Shown in pieces: positions 6,725 through 13,235 of a stretch of 18,645 nucleotides of DNA. Both the position numbers and the translations under genes were made by a program. The first letter of the stretch is position 1; every line of letters begins with the position of its first letter. Under the pieces are notes generated by a model. That model did no database searches. It worked only from the letters and a program-made list of their open reading frames with translations, and had not been told where the DNA came from. This DNA comes from JBHIEE01 sp046760445 (GTDB taxonomy: Bacteria > Acidobacteriota > Aminicenantia > JdFR-78): assembly GCA_046760445.1 (NCBI GenBank), contig JBHIEE010000051.1, forward strand, positions 1 to 18,645, read 5' to 3'.

Positions 6725-8305
6725 CTATTTTATTTCGAAGACATTTACTCTTTCTTTTTTATATTTCCTTCCACAATTACTGCATTCTGCGGTTTCTTGA
6801 GAATCAGGTGAATTTGGTAAACTGAGTTTAACTCCACAATAACACATCCACCCCTGAATTCTGGCTGGAACTCCATATACAAGTGCATAATCAGGAATAT
6901 CTTTATTAACTAATGTTCCAGCTCCAATAAATGTATATTGTCCTATTGTAATTCCACAAACTATGGTTGAATTAGCACCCAATGAAGCTCCCTTTTTTAC
7001 AAGGGTTTTTTTGTATTCATCCTTTCGAGGCCAGTGACTACGAGGATTTATTACATTGGTAAAAACCATGGAAGGACCACAAAACACATCGTTTTCAAGG
7101 GTGACTCCGTCATAAACTGAAACATTGTTTTGAATTTTAACATTATTGCCAATAGTTACATTAGGACCAATACTGACATTTTGTCCAATCACACAGTTTT
7201 TGCCAATTTTACAATTTTTTAATATATGAGAAAAATGCCAGACTTTAGTGCCCTCTCCAATTTCTACATTTTTATCTATAAATGAACTTTCATGGACGAA
7301 ATATTTCTTTTCCTCTTCTTTTATAAATTGATAAATCCTGCCATTTTCTTTTAAAGATTCTTGACATGCTTCTAATATTTTAAGTACTCTGAGACCATTG
7401 TGGCCATCTGTTTTAGGTGTTTTCCTTGATATGATACATTCAATGAAATGTTCGCATTCTGATTTGAGAGGTTCTTTTTTTTCGACTTCTAAGGGTTGAG
7501 CTTGTTTTGGATGAGGGACTGGCAATCTTTCAATCCAGTCGATTTTGTGATTGTATGCGAATAATTTATCTTTAGGGTTGACATCATCAAATAAAATCAT
7601 TTTTTTGTCGCCGATGACCACTAATTTCTGTTCTTTATAGGGATGAAGCCAGCTTACAAATATGTGAGCTTTAACACCACTGGGAAATTTCATGGTGGTG
7701 ACAGTTACATCTGTAATATTTGGATTAAGATAATTACCTCCATGCGCTGAGACTTCTTCAGGCATTTCTCCTAATAAATCAAGAATAATGGATATATCAT
7801 GGGGAGCAAAACTCCAGAGAATGTTTTCTTCTGTTCGGAATTTTCCGAGATTTAAGCGATTTGAATAAATATAATTGATTTTCCCCAACTCTCCTTTATT
7901 AATTAACTCTTTTAATTTAATTATGGCTGGATGATATTCGAGAATGTGTCCTACCATGAGAATTTTGTTTTTTTCTTTTGCTAATGAAGCTAACTCTTCG
8001 CCATCTTTATAATTCAAGGCAATAGGTTTTTCAACAAACACATCTTTATCTGCTAAAAGAGCTTCTTTGGCAAGAGAATAATGTGTCTCTGCTGGTGTGG
8101 ATATTACTAAAGCTTCAACTTCAGAGTTTTTTAATAATGTTTTGTAGTCATTGTAAATAGTTAAATTTGGATATTTTTCTTGGAATGATTTCAGTTTAGT
8201 TTCATCGATATCGCAAATTGCATAAAGTGAGTTTAATTCGTAGAAATTACGAACCAAATTTTTTCCCCAATAGCCACATCCTATAACTGCAATATTTTTT
8301 TTCAT
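6725..8305 (-). CDS. wbpB-wbpD: Fused WbpB-like sugar-acid 3-dehydrogenase and WbpD-like N-acetyltransferase
   Basis: The 526-residue protein joins two enzymes that are separate in Pseudomonas. Residues 1 to about 325 are a Gfo/Idh/MocA oxidoreductase with GCGYWGKN (9-16) for NAD binding and VEKPIAL (91-97), whose lysine is catalytic in this family. From about 332 the sequence is a left-handed beta-helix of hexapeptide repeats (IGKNCVIGQNVSIGPNVTIG and onward) ending in YGVPARIQGW, typical of WbpD-type acetyltransferases. A Cys-rich tail, CYCG and later CSNCG, looks like a zinc ribbon. WbpB oxidises C3 of UDP-GlcNAcA and WbpD acetylates the 3-amino group formed by WbpE, so the fusion holds steps 2 and 4 of the pathway. 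AGGAT and AGGA sites precede the ATG. The gene starts 14 bp after the wbpA-like stop. Confidence 0.92.
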   Translation of the reverse strand: MKKNIAVIGCGYWGKNLVRNFYELNSLYAICDIDETKLKSFQEKYPNLTIYNDYKTLLKNSEVEALVISTPAETHYSLAKEALLADKDVFVEKPIALNYKDGEELASLAKEKNKILMVGHILEYHPAIIKLKELINKGELGKINYIYSNRLNLGKFRTEENILWSFAPHDISIILDLLGEMPEEVSAHGGNYLNPNITDVTVTTMKFPSGVKAHIFVSWLHPYKEQKLVVIGDKKMILFDDVNPKDKLFAYNHKIDWIERLPVPHPKQAQPLEVEKKEPLKSECEHFIECIISRKTPKTDGHNGLRVLKILEACQESLKENGRIYQFIKEEEKKYFVHESSFIDKNVEIGEGTKVWHFSHILKNCKIGKNCVIGQNVSIGPNVTIGNNVKIQNNVSVYDGVTLENDVFCGPSMVFTNVINPRSHWPRKDEYKKTLVKKGASLGANSTIVCGITIGQYTFIGAGTLVNKDIPDYALVYGVPARIQGWMCYCGVKLSLPNSPDSQETAECSNCGRKYKKERVNVFEIK

Positions 8306-8319
8306 TTTTCCTATCCTTT

Positions 8320-9642
8320 TTATGCTTTTCTAATTTTTCGTTGATGGATTTTTATATTTTTTGTTGCATTGCGGGTATCTATAACTAATTTTGAATTTTT
8401 CACAATCCATTCATAATCATAATTAGAATGGTCAGTTGTTATTATCATGCAATCATACTCTTTTAATTTTTCTTCTGTTAATTTCACGCTTTTCATAGCT
8501 AAATTTGGGTAGTGCCGCATCCCTGAAAAAGAAGGTATATATGGGTCATTATAATCCACCTTAGCGCCCTTACTTTTAAGAATATCAATTATTTCTACTC
8601 CTGGTGATTCTCGGATATCGTCTATGTCTTTTTTGTATGCGATTCCTAAAATTAAAATTTTTGAATTTTTAAGGCTTTTTCCCTTTTCGTTAAGCGCATC
8701 GGTGATCTTAGACACTACATAATTAGGCATATTAGTGTTTACTTCGCCAGCAAGCTCAATAAAATGGGTGTTGAAATTAAGTTCTTTTGCTTTCCAGGAA
8801 AGATAGAATGGATCAATGGGCGTACAGTGGCCGCCAAGGCCAGGTCCAGGATAAAAGGGCATAAAACCAAAAGGCTTAGTTGAAGCGGCTTCAATTATTT
8901 CCCAGATATCCACTCCCATTTTATCAGCGAGCATTTTTAGTTCATTGACAAGAGCAATATTCACGGCACGGAATATGTTTTCAAGAAGCTTAGTAAATTC
9001 TGCTACTTCTGGAGATGGAACTGTGACAACTTGATCCACAATCTGCTCATAAAGTGACTTTCCTGCCTCAGTGCATTCAGTAGTAATTCCTCCAACTACT
9101 TTTGGGATATTTTTGGTATTATATTTCGGATTGCCCGGGTCTTCTCTTTCAGGAGAAAATATAAGAAAGAAGTCTTTTCCAACTTTTAGTCCATTATTCT
9201 CAAATTTAGGAAGAAGAATTTCTCTTGTAGTCCCAGGATAGGTTGTGCTCTCTAAGGATACAAGGTGACCTTTTTTTAGATTTTTTGCTATTTCATTAGA
9301 TGTATTTTCGATGCAACTTAAATCAGGTTCTCTCTTGCTGTTTAAAGGGGTAGGAACGCAGATTAATATACACTCAACTTCCTTTAGCCTTGAATAATCT
9401 GAAGTTGCCTGAAATTTATTTTTATTTATTAATTGTTTTATTTTTTCAGACTGGATGTGTTTAATATAGCTTTTGCCTCTATTCAGTTTTTCTACTTTCT
9501 TTTCATCAATGTCAAAACCAATAACTTTAAAGTTCTCTTCGCCAAATCGAATTACAAGAGGAAGACCAACATAACCGAGACCAATAATGCCTATTAAAGC
9601 TTGTTTTGATCTTATTTTGTTTAGCAAATCTTTAGCTAGCAT
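8320..9642 (-). CDS. wbpA: UDP-N-acetylglucosamine 6-dehydrogenase, WbpA-like
   Basis: The 440-residue protein belongs to the UDP-glucose/GDP-mannose dehydrogenase family. The NAD-binding loop GLGYVG is at residues 21-26, the catalytic cysteine is C273 in GPGLGGHCTPIDPFY (266-280), and the C-terminal UDP-binding domain contains LGIAYKKDIDDIRESP. SYIKHI (59-64) is characteristic of the WbpA/TviB-type branch that oxidises UDP-GlcNAc to UDP-GlcNAcA using two NAD+. It is the first gene of the sugar pathway and sits directly before the fused WbpB/D-like gene, as expected for the order of the reactions. No clear ribosome binding site is visible before the ATG at 9642. The upstream spacer is nonamer and heptamer repeat DNA. 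UDP-ManNAc dehydrogenase is a less likely alternative. Confidence 0.92.
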   Translation of the reverse strand: MLAKDLLNKIRSKQALIGIIGLGYVGLPLVIRFGEENFKVIGFDIDEKKVEKLNRGKSYIKHIQSEKIKQLINKNKFQATSDYSRLKEVECILICVPTPLNSKREPDLSCIENTSNEIAKNLKKGHLVSLESTTYPGTTREILLPKFENNGLKVGKDFFLIFSPEREDPGNPKYNTKNIPKVVGGITTECTEAGKSLYEQIVDQVVTVPSPEVAEFTKLLENIFRAVNIALVNELKMLADKMGVDIWEIIEAASTKPFGFMPFYPGPGLGGHCTPIDPFYLSWKAKELNFNTHFIELAGEVNTNMPNYVVSKITDALNEKGKSLKNSKILILGIAYKKDIDDIRESPGVEIIDILKSKGAKVDYNDPYIPSFSGMRHYPNLAMKSVKLTEEKLKEYDCMIITTDHSNYDYEWIVKNSKLVIDTRNATKNIKIHQRKIRKA

Positions 9643-9649
9643 TTTATCT

Positions 9650-9735
9650 AATTAACACAATTAACTTAAAAACGTAAAGTGTAAAGCGTGAAGCGTAAAG
9701 CGTAAAGCGTGAACTGTGAATCGTAAAGTGTAAGG
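9650..9735. repeat. Heptanucleotide array, 9 phased units, with two nonamers beside it
   Basis: Nine contiguous heptamers occupy 9673-9735 without a phase break, mostly CGTAAAG with CGTGAAG, TGTAAAG, TGTGAAT and TGTAAGG variants. Just before them 9650-9667 holds AATTAACAC and AATTAACTT, words shared with the nonamer array at 11424. This is the leader region of the wbpA-like gene on the minus strand. Confidence 0.85.
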
Positions 9736-9777
9736 CTATGATAAATATACTGAATTAATAAATTGGAATGTTGAGAT

Positions 9778-10017
9778 TTATATATTTAGATATTTAACAA
9801 TAGATTTTAAGAATTGGTCAAAATCTCCAAGGTTATTTTTCGCGTAATCCAGGATCTTTTGGTCATTTATTTCCCAGTAACGATGGACTAATATATTTCT
9901 AAAGCGAGCCATATTTCTGAGTTTGGATGACAAATCTTCGTCTATTACCTCAGATTTATAAAGATTTTCAAAACATTCGGCAAAACTTGAGGAGGCTTTA
10001 AATAATTTTTTGGCTGA
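9778..10017 (-). pseudogene. HepT (DUF86 HEPN) toxin, C-terminal half only
   Basis: About 79 codons, without a start codon, end at TAA 9780-9778. They encode the C-terminal part of a HepT toxin: SFAECFENLYKSEVIDEDL, then KLRNMARFRNILVHRYWEIN, containing the RX4HXY ribonuclease signature RNILVHRY, then LGDFDQFLKSIVKYL. Known HepT proteins are about 135-145 residues, so roughly the first 65 are absent. An in-frame TGA upstream closes the frame, and the preceding DNA codes for the MNT antitoxin instead. The active-site half survives without the N-terminal helices, so it is presumably non-functional. The complementary half of a HepT lies at 12191-12463. Confidence 0.8.
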
Positions 10018-10019
10018 AA

Positions 10020-10436
10020 TTAGTAAACAAGATCTCGAATATACTGTAAGGATAATTCATAAAAATCGACATATTCTAAAGAGGTGCTTTCAATAAGGCT
10101 GAGTCTTAAATTTTCATCTTTACTAAATAGGAGTTTCCCATTTTTGAAAACACTATGTTGAAATCCTAAAGAAGCATAGTTCATTATTTGAATGTCAACT
10201 TCCAATCCTATTTGTTTCGAGATGTCAACAGATAATTGGAATGAGTAGTCAAAAGTCTGTAGAGAGCTAATCTTTTTGGGATTAACATATAAGGCTATGT
10301 CTATATCTTGGAAAGGAAATCTATCCAGAAATGATCCATGAATATAGCTGAAGATAATTTCACTCTTAGAAATGAGAGCATTCTTTAACTGTTTAATTAT
10401 TTTTTCTTTTGAACTAATTTCTTTTTTTTCTGCCAT
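10020..10436 (-). CDS. MNT-type nucleotidyltransferase (MntA-like antitoxin)
   Basis: The 138-residue protein is a minimal nucleotidyltransferase. It has the GSX8DXD signature in YIHGSFLDRFPFQDIDIALYV (G34, S35, D44, D46), a likely third acidic residue D81 in EVDIQIMN, then FQHSVFKNGKLLFS and the C-terminal helix motif LEYVDFYELSLQYIRDL typical of MntA. In HepT-MntA toxin-antitoxin modules the antitoxin adds AMP to a tyrosine of the HEPN toxin and blocks its RNase activity. All catalytic residues appear present. Its partner immediately downstream is only the C-terminal half of a HepT, so the antitoxin may now be an orphan. ATG at 10436-10434 has no good ribosome binding site. Confidence 0.88.
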   Translation of the reverse strand: MAEKKEISSKEKIIKQLKNALISKSEIIFSYIHGSFLDRFPFQDIDIALYVNPKKISSLQTFDYSFQLSVDISKQIGLEVDIQIMNYASLGFQHSVFKNGKLLFSKDENLRLSLIESTSLEYVDFYELSLQYIRDLVY

Positions 10437-10509
10437 GGTGTTATTTTGATTTTAAATCTATCACATTCTTATGGAGAAGTCAAAATTACAAGGCAATTCT
10501 TTTTACTTA

Positions 10510-10572
10510 ATTTCTTGGATTTACACAATTTCCACAATTTCTTGAGTTTCTTGAATTTCTTGAATTACCTAA
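10510..10572. repeat. Nonanucleotide array, 7 units
   Basis: Seven phased 9-bp units: ATTTCTTGG, ATTTACACA, ATTTCCACA, ATTTCTTGA, GTTTCTTGA, ATTTCTTGA, then a diverged ATTACCTAA. It adjoins the heptamer array at 10578 and occupies the gap between the HEPN gene and the next MNT gene. Confidence 0.8.
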
Positions 10573-10577
10573 TTATC

Positions 10578-10612
10578 TGTAAATTGTGAATCGTAAACTG
10601 TGAAAGGTAAAA
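10578..10612. repeat. Heptanucleotide array, 5 units, abutting the HEPN stop codon
   Basis: Five phased heptamers (TGTAAAT, TGTGAAT, CGTAAAC, TGTGAAA, GGTAAAA) end exactly one base before the stop codon of the HEPN gene at 10613. Confidence 0.8.
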
Positions 10613-11020
10613 TTAGAAATATTTCTTTTCTAAAAATTCTTTTACTGTTTTCACAAATGTTTGTGCTTGGTTTATAAATGGTTCGACTTGTTCATAGCTA
10701 AGTTCTATATATTCCCGATAATCTCCTTCTTGCCTTAATTCAAATGCCTTATTTATTGCACGGCCAATATCTTTAGGAAATATTCCTCCTTTTATGAATC
10801 GCTTGTTGAAATAAGCCAGAATACCACTGTGTTTTGATGACGAAAACGGTTCAAATACTATTAATGCCAGAACTGCATAAAACATAGCGTAATAGGCGCG
10901 ATTAATGACTGAACGAGGACTCTCTTTGTTGGAAAGCAAACAATTAGCTTCACTAATGGATTCTTCAGCCTGCTTTAAACGGTATTTAGCTAATTGAATT
11001 TGCTTCTCTTTAACTGTCAA
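10613..11020 (-). CDS. HEPN domain protein, UPF0332 type, partner of MNT
   Basis: The 135-residue helical protein has the HEPN pattern of the UPF0332 branch: an N-terminal helix LAKYRLKQAEESISEANCLL (residues 10-29), the hallmark INRAYYAMFYAVLAL (39-53), KHSGILAYFNKRFIK (63-77) and AFELRQEGDYREYIEL (92-107). Members pair with MNT nucleotidyltransferases in toxin-antitoxin-like modules. The RX4-6H RNase motif of HepT is not evident: the equivalent region RQEGDYREY has Tyr where His would be, as seen in many UPF0332 proteins, so RNase activity is uncertain. Translation starts at TTG 11020-11018, overlapping the upstream TGA as TTGA, so it is coupled to the MNT gene. A heptamer repeat array begins directly after its stop. 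Confidence 0.88.
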   Translation of the reverse strand: MTVKEKQIQLAKYRLKQAEESISEANCLLSNKESPRSVINRAYYAMFYAVLALIVFEPFSSSKHSGILAYFNKRFIKGGIFPKDIGRAINKAFELRQEGDYREYIELSYEQVEPFINQAQTFVKTVKEFLEKKYF

Positions 11021-11355
11021 ATAGAAACACCTTCCTTTTGTATGGTCTTATAAATAGGTGATTCTGCCATTGGGCCGTCTTCTATCTCTTTCTTGCTAAA
11101 GATAGTGGGAGATATAAATGTGTCATTTTCAAGGTTGATTTCAAAAATAATATCATATATCTCTGATTTCACATCAGGATTAAATTTATCGATCACGATC
11201 ATCACATCTATATCAGATTCAGGAGTATCCTTTCCTCGAACTTTTGAGCCAAAGATGCGAAAATCTAATAATTCAAACTTGGTGGAAAGGACATTTTTTA
11301 GAGCGAGGAGAGCTTTTCTCTCGTTTTCCTTTATGGTTAGATCTTGCTTTTTCAT
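11017..11355 (-). CDS. MNT-type nucleotidyltransferase, partner of the HEPN protein
   Basis: The 112-residue protein contains the minimal nucleotidyltransferase signature in FRIFGSKVRGKDTPESDIDV: G36, S37 and the paired Asp D48 and D50, with D78 a possible third acidic ligand. It ends soon after the core fold, with no extra domain. Such proteins accompany HEPN proteins and in characterised systems act as antitoxins by nucleotide transfer. Its stop TGA is embedded in the TTGA start of the HEPN gene, so the two form a coupled pair. A near-consensus promoter lies so close upstream that the transcript may begin at or next to the ATG. No ribosome binding site is visible, which fits a leaderless message. 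This is the only complete pair in the region. Confidence 0.9.
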   Translation of the reverse strand: MKKQDLTIKENERKALLALKNVLSTKFELLDFRIFGSKVRGKDTPESDIDVMIVIDKFNPDVKSEIYDIIFEINLENDTFISPTIFSKKEIEDGPMAESPIYKTIQKEGVSI

Positions 11356-11361
11356 AAAATA

Positions 11362-11390
11362 AGTATAATTAATAGAGGAAATATTGGCAA
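11362..11390 (-). promoter_or_regulatory. Predicted sigma70-type promoter of the MNT-HEPN pair
   Basis: On the minus strand TTGCCA (11390-11385), a 17-bp spacer and TATACT (11367-11362) form a near-consensus promoter. The expected start point, about 7 nt past the -10 box, coincides with the ATG at 11355, implying a leaderless mRNA. Confidence 0.6.
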
Positions 11391-11423
11391 GTGTTTAAAT
11401 TGCCTTCTCGAAAGTCGAGATCT

Positions 11424-11477
11424 AATTAACATAATTAACACAATTTCTTGAATTTGGCGAGTTTGTTGAATTGATTG
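11424..11477. repeat. Nonanucleotide array, 6 units
   Basis: Six phased 9-bp units: AATTAACAT, AATTAACAC, AATTTCTTG, AATTTGGCG, AGTTTGTTG, AATTGATTG. It shares words with the arrays at 9650 and 10510. It is part of the roughly 330-bp gap between the NusG-like and MNT genes, which holds only repeats, the ops-like motif and a small hairpin. Confidence 0.75.
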
Positions 11478-11503
11478 CGTTATTAAGTTTATTGCTTTAC
11501 TCA

Positions 11504-11559
11504 TTTCACATTTTACGTTTTACATTTCACGATTTACGGTTTACGATTTGCGTTTTTCG
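11504..11559. repeat. Heptanucleotide array, 8 units, inverted orientation
   Basis: Eight phased heptamers on the plus strand: TTTCACA, TTTTACG, TTTTACA, TTTCACG, ATTTACG, GTTTACG, ATTTGCG and TTTTTCG. They are reverse complements of the units in the other arrays, so this array is inverted relative to the rest. The ops-like motif follows 8 bp later. Confidence 0.85.
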
Positions 11560-11567
11560 TAGAAAAA

Positions 11568-11583
11568 GGGTAGGCTACCGCCC
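11568..11583 (-). promoter_or_regulatory. ops-like motif GGGCGGTAGCCTACCC
   Basis: Read in the direction of transcription this contains GGCGGTAG, the 8-bp core of the ops element that recruits RfaH to paused polymerase in Enterobacteria. It lies about 100 bp downstream of the RfaH/NusG-type gene and ahead of the following genes. A second copy is at 13236-13251. The match is exact over the core, but function is inferred, and the motif could instead be part of a dispersed repeat. Confidence 0.4.
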
Positions 11584-11634
11584 TTCAAGGTTTTTACCTT
11601 TCTGTCATAGTTTTTTATTCAGCTCAGCTTACTG

Positions 11635-11648
11635 CTGCCTATCGGCAG
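11635..11648. repeat. Small GC-rich hairpin
   Basis: CTGCC and GGCAG flank a TATC loop, 37 bp downstream of the NusG-like stop codon. There is no adjoining T-run, so it is not a convincing intrinsic terminator. It is more likely a piece of a dispersed palindrome. Confidence 0.4.
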
Positions 11649-11685
11649 ACAGGTAATTCAACAAAAACTTTTTCTATATCAATAA

Positions 11686-12189
11686 CTAACTAATTACTTT
11701 AGTTAATTTTTTTCTCTCAATCACCATTTGGGCCTGATAATTAATTGTCCTTAGAAGAATCATCACTCTCTCAGAGTCTTTTGTTTCTTTTTTAAATATT
11801 CCCTGAAAGCCTTTAAAAGGACCATCCATAATTTCTACCTCGTCACCAATTTTAGGCTCTTCTCTTGAAATTCTAAATTCAATAAATCCATTTACTTCTC
11901 TTGCCTTTATCTCATTAATTATTTCCGGGTGAACAGGGATTGGTCCATTTTCATTTTCAATAATTTTTTTAACTCCCCGGGTATATTTAATCATCTTATA
12001 GTGATTAGGAAAATCAAAATAGACAAATTCATATCCAGGAAAAAGGGATTTTATTCTCTCCTTGGTCCTCAGCCCAGACGGAGATTGTTTATATTTTGGA
12101 TTATAGACTGAGATTCCTGCTTGTTTAAGCAGCGTTTCTACTGTAAATTCTTTTTGAGGTTTAGTATGAACCACAAACCAATTCTTCAT
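11686..12189 (-). CDS. NusG-family transcription antiterminator (RfaH/UpxY/LoaP-like)
   Basis: The 167-residue protein has an N-terminal NGN domain beginning KNWFVVHTKPQKEFTVETLL (residues 2-21), with SLFPGYEFVYFDF and YTRGVKKII, and a C-terminal KOW domain around EPKIGDEVEIMDGPFKGFQG. Housekeeping NusG is normally encoded beside secE and ribosomal protein genes. A copy at the head of a polysaccharide locus is typical of specialised paralogues (RfaH in enterobacteria, UpxY in Bacteroides, LoaP in Firmicutes) that ride with RNA polymerase and suppress early termination in long surface-polysaccharide operons. The likely target is therefore the downstream sugar locus (inference), and ops-like motifs lie on both sides of the gene. 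ATG lies 2 bp after the stop of the truncated HepT frame, with no visible ribosome binding site. Confidence 0.9.
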   Translation of the reverse strand: MKNWFVVHTKPQKEFTVETLLKQAGISVYNPKYKQSPSGLRTKERIKSLFPGYEFVYFDFPNHYKMIKYTRGVKKIIENENGPIPVHPEIINEIKAREVNGFIEFRISREEPKIGDEVEIMDGPFKGFQGIFKKETKDSERVMILLRTINYQAQMVIERKKLTKVIS

Positions 12190-12190
12190 T

Positions 12191-12463
12191 TTATGCCACT
12201 ACCGTAAGAGTTATTTTTGCTCGAGCTAACCTCAGGGAGACAATTCCGTAATCTTCGGCATATTCCAAGGGGAGAGCTGCTATCAGATGAGTTCCAATAT
12301 TAAGACACCTTTCTATGGCTAATTGAGAATTTCTTTCGACAATGGCTTGAATATCTGTATTATTCAGAAACTCTTCCTTTGATATGTTCTGCTTTTCCTT
12401 AAGCTTATGATAATATTTATCCAAAAGATTAAACTGATATTTTATTTTATTTACATCTACCAA
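12191..12463 (-). pseudogene. HepT (DUF86 HEPN) toxin, N-terminal half only
   Basis: A 90-codon frame starts at TTG 12463-12461. Its first ~75 residues match the N-terminal half of HepT: VDVNKIKYQFNLLDKYYHKL, ISKEEFLNNTDIQAIVERNS and QLAIERCLNIGTHLIAALPL. After about EDYGIV it diverges into LARAKITLTVVA and stops. The C-terminal half with the RX4HXY active site is absent, because the NusG-like coding region begins 2 bp later. It should therefore have no RNase activity. Its start overlaps the ruined MNT gene, the usual order of an MntA-HepT pair. The missing half resembles what survives at 9778-10017. Confidence 0.8.
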
Positions 12464-12913
12464 CTGTGTCTTCCTTTATTTTCTTGAATAAATAATTAGA
12501 ATATTTATCCCGGATATGCTGGGTGTCAATATACATATCCATATGTTCCTTAAACTCAACCTATTTTGACTAATCTCAGTAAAAAAGTATTTTACCTGCA
12601 TATCTTATAGAAAGAGGTGCCTCATTTAAACAAACAAGGCTTATTTCATTGATCCAAAGATATGCGGTTAAGGAAGAGTATATTTTATTGTTTATCTCTT
12701 TCATTTTTTCTTTGTTCAATTTTCATTTCCCAAATAAGCAATATTGCTTAAAGAACTCAGATTACCTTTAGCATAAGAACCAGAAAAATAGGAAGCAATT
12801 GTTCTTTCTTGCTCTTTGAATATTTCTTTTAGATTCGATGAGTATTCTTGTAAATTATGTCTTTTCATCTTCTGGTCTTTGATCCCTTCTCTCTCCAAAC
12901 TCTCTCCAAACAT
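12447..12913 (-). pseudogene. MNT-type nucleotidyltransferase broken by frameshifts
   Basis: Three reading frames together spell one MntA-like antitoxin. Frame 1 (12913-12716) has the GSYAKG motif, but the paired aspartates are lost: SSLSNIAYL stands where an SDIDIA-type sequence is expected. Frame 2 (12704-12576) gives EISLVCLNEAPLSIRYAGKI, matching the usual VLN.AP..LRY segment. Frame 3 (12560-12447) gives VEFKEHMDMYIDTQHIRDKY, matching the C-terminal helix, and overlaps the HepT start. At least two frameshifts plus loss of catalytic residues mean the gene is dead. A promoter-like sequence remains upstream. Confidence 0.8.
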
Positions 12914-12925
12914 AACTTTTCTGAA

Positions 12926-12954
12926 ATTAAAACATAAATCGTCATAAAAATCAA
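12926..12954 (-). promoter_or_regulatory. Promoter-like sequence before the broken MNT gene
   Basis: Minus-strand TTGATT (12954-12949), a 17-bp spacer and TTTAAT (12931-12926), ending 12 nt before the ATG at 12913. In AT-rich DNA this is weak evidence. If active it could transcribe the pseudogenes and the NusG-like gene. Confidence 0.35.
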
Positions 12955-13019
12955 TACAATAGTTAATTCAGAGCCAATGTTTCTTTACCTATACATTAAA
13001 TAGAGGAATGTCTTCTGAA

Positions 13020-13089
13020 TGTAAAATGTGAATCGCGTATCGGAAAACGCAAATCGGAAACTGTGAAATGTAAATCGGAAATCGTATAT
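13020..13089. repeat. Heptanucleotide array, 10 units
   Basis: Ten phased heptamers including TGTAAAA, TGTGAAT, CGGAAAA, CGCAAAT, CGGAAAC and CGTATAT. With the array starting at 13172 it probably formed one block, now separated by the palindrome at 13099-13160. The gap 12914-13722 holds no gene, only repeats and short motifs. Confidence 0.85.
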
Positions 13090-13098
13090 CTATTATAT

Positions 13099-13160
13099 TG
13101 GAGTGTAAGGCTTTAGCCTTACTCGGTTGTTCAGAAATAAACCTAAAGGTTTATACTCCA
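13099..13160. repeat. 62-bp three-stem (cloverleaf-like) palindromic element
   Basis: Perfect outer arms TGGAGT (13099-13104) and ACTCCA (13155-13160) directly enclose two perfect 8-bp hairpins: GTAAGGCT-TT-AGCCTTAC (13105-13122) and ATAAACCT-AA-AGGTTTAT (13137-13154), with a 14-nt linker between them. The design suggests a small non-autonomous palindromic element sitting inside a heptamer array. It encodes no protein. Confidence 0.75.
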
Positions 13161-13171
13161 GTGAATTGGAT

Positions 13172-13234
13172 CGGAAACTGTAAAATGTGAAATGTGAAAT
13201 GTAAATCATAAATCGGAAATCGGAAATCGGAAAA
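13172..13234. repeat. Heptanucleotide array, 9 units
   Basis: Nine phased heptamers: CGGAAAC, TGTAAAA, TGTGAAA twice, TGTAAAT, CATAAAT, CGGAAAT twice, CGGAAAA. An ops-like motif follows immediately at 13236. Confidence 0.85.
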
Positions 13235-13235
13235 A

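Noticed and set aside
11093..11362. Plus-strand ORF opposite the MNT gene
   Set aside because: It mirrors a well-supported minus-strand gene with catalytic motifs and has no motif of its own. The other plus-strand frames are likewise shadows or repeat translations.
11568..11583. Intrinsic terminator formed by GGTA...TACC and the following T-run
   Set aside because: The stem is only 4 bp with a 3-nt loop, too weak for termination. The ops-core match is the more specific reading.
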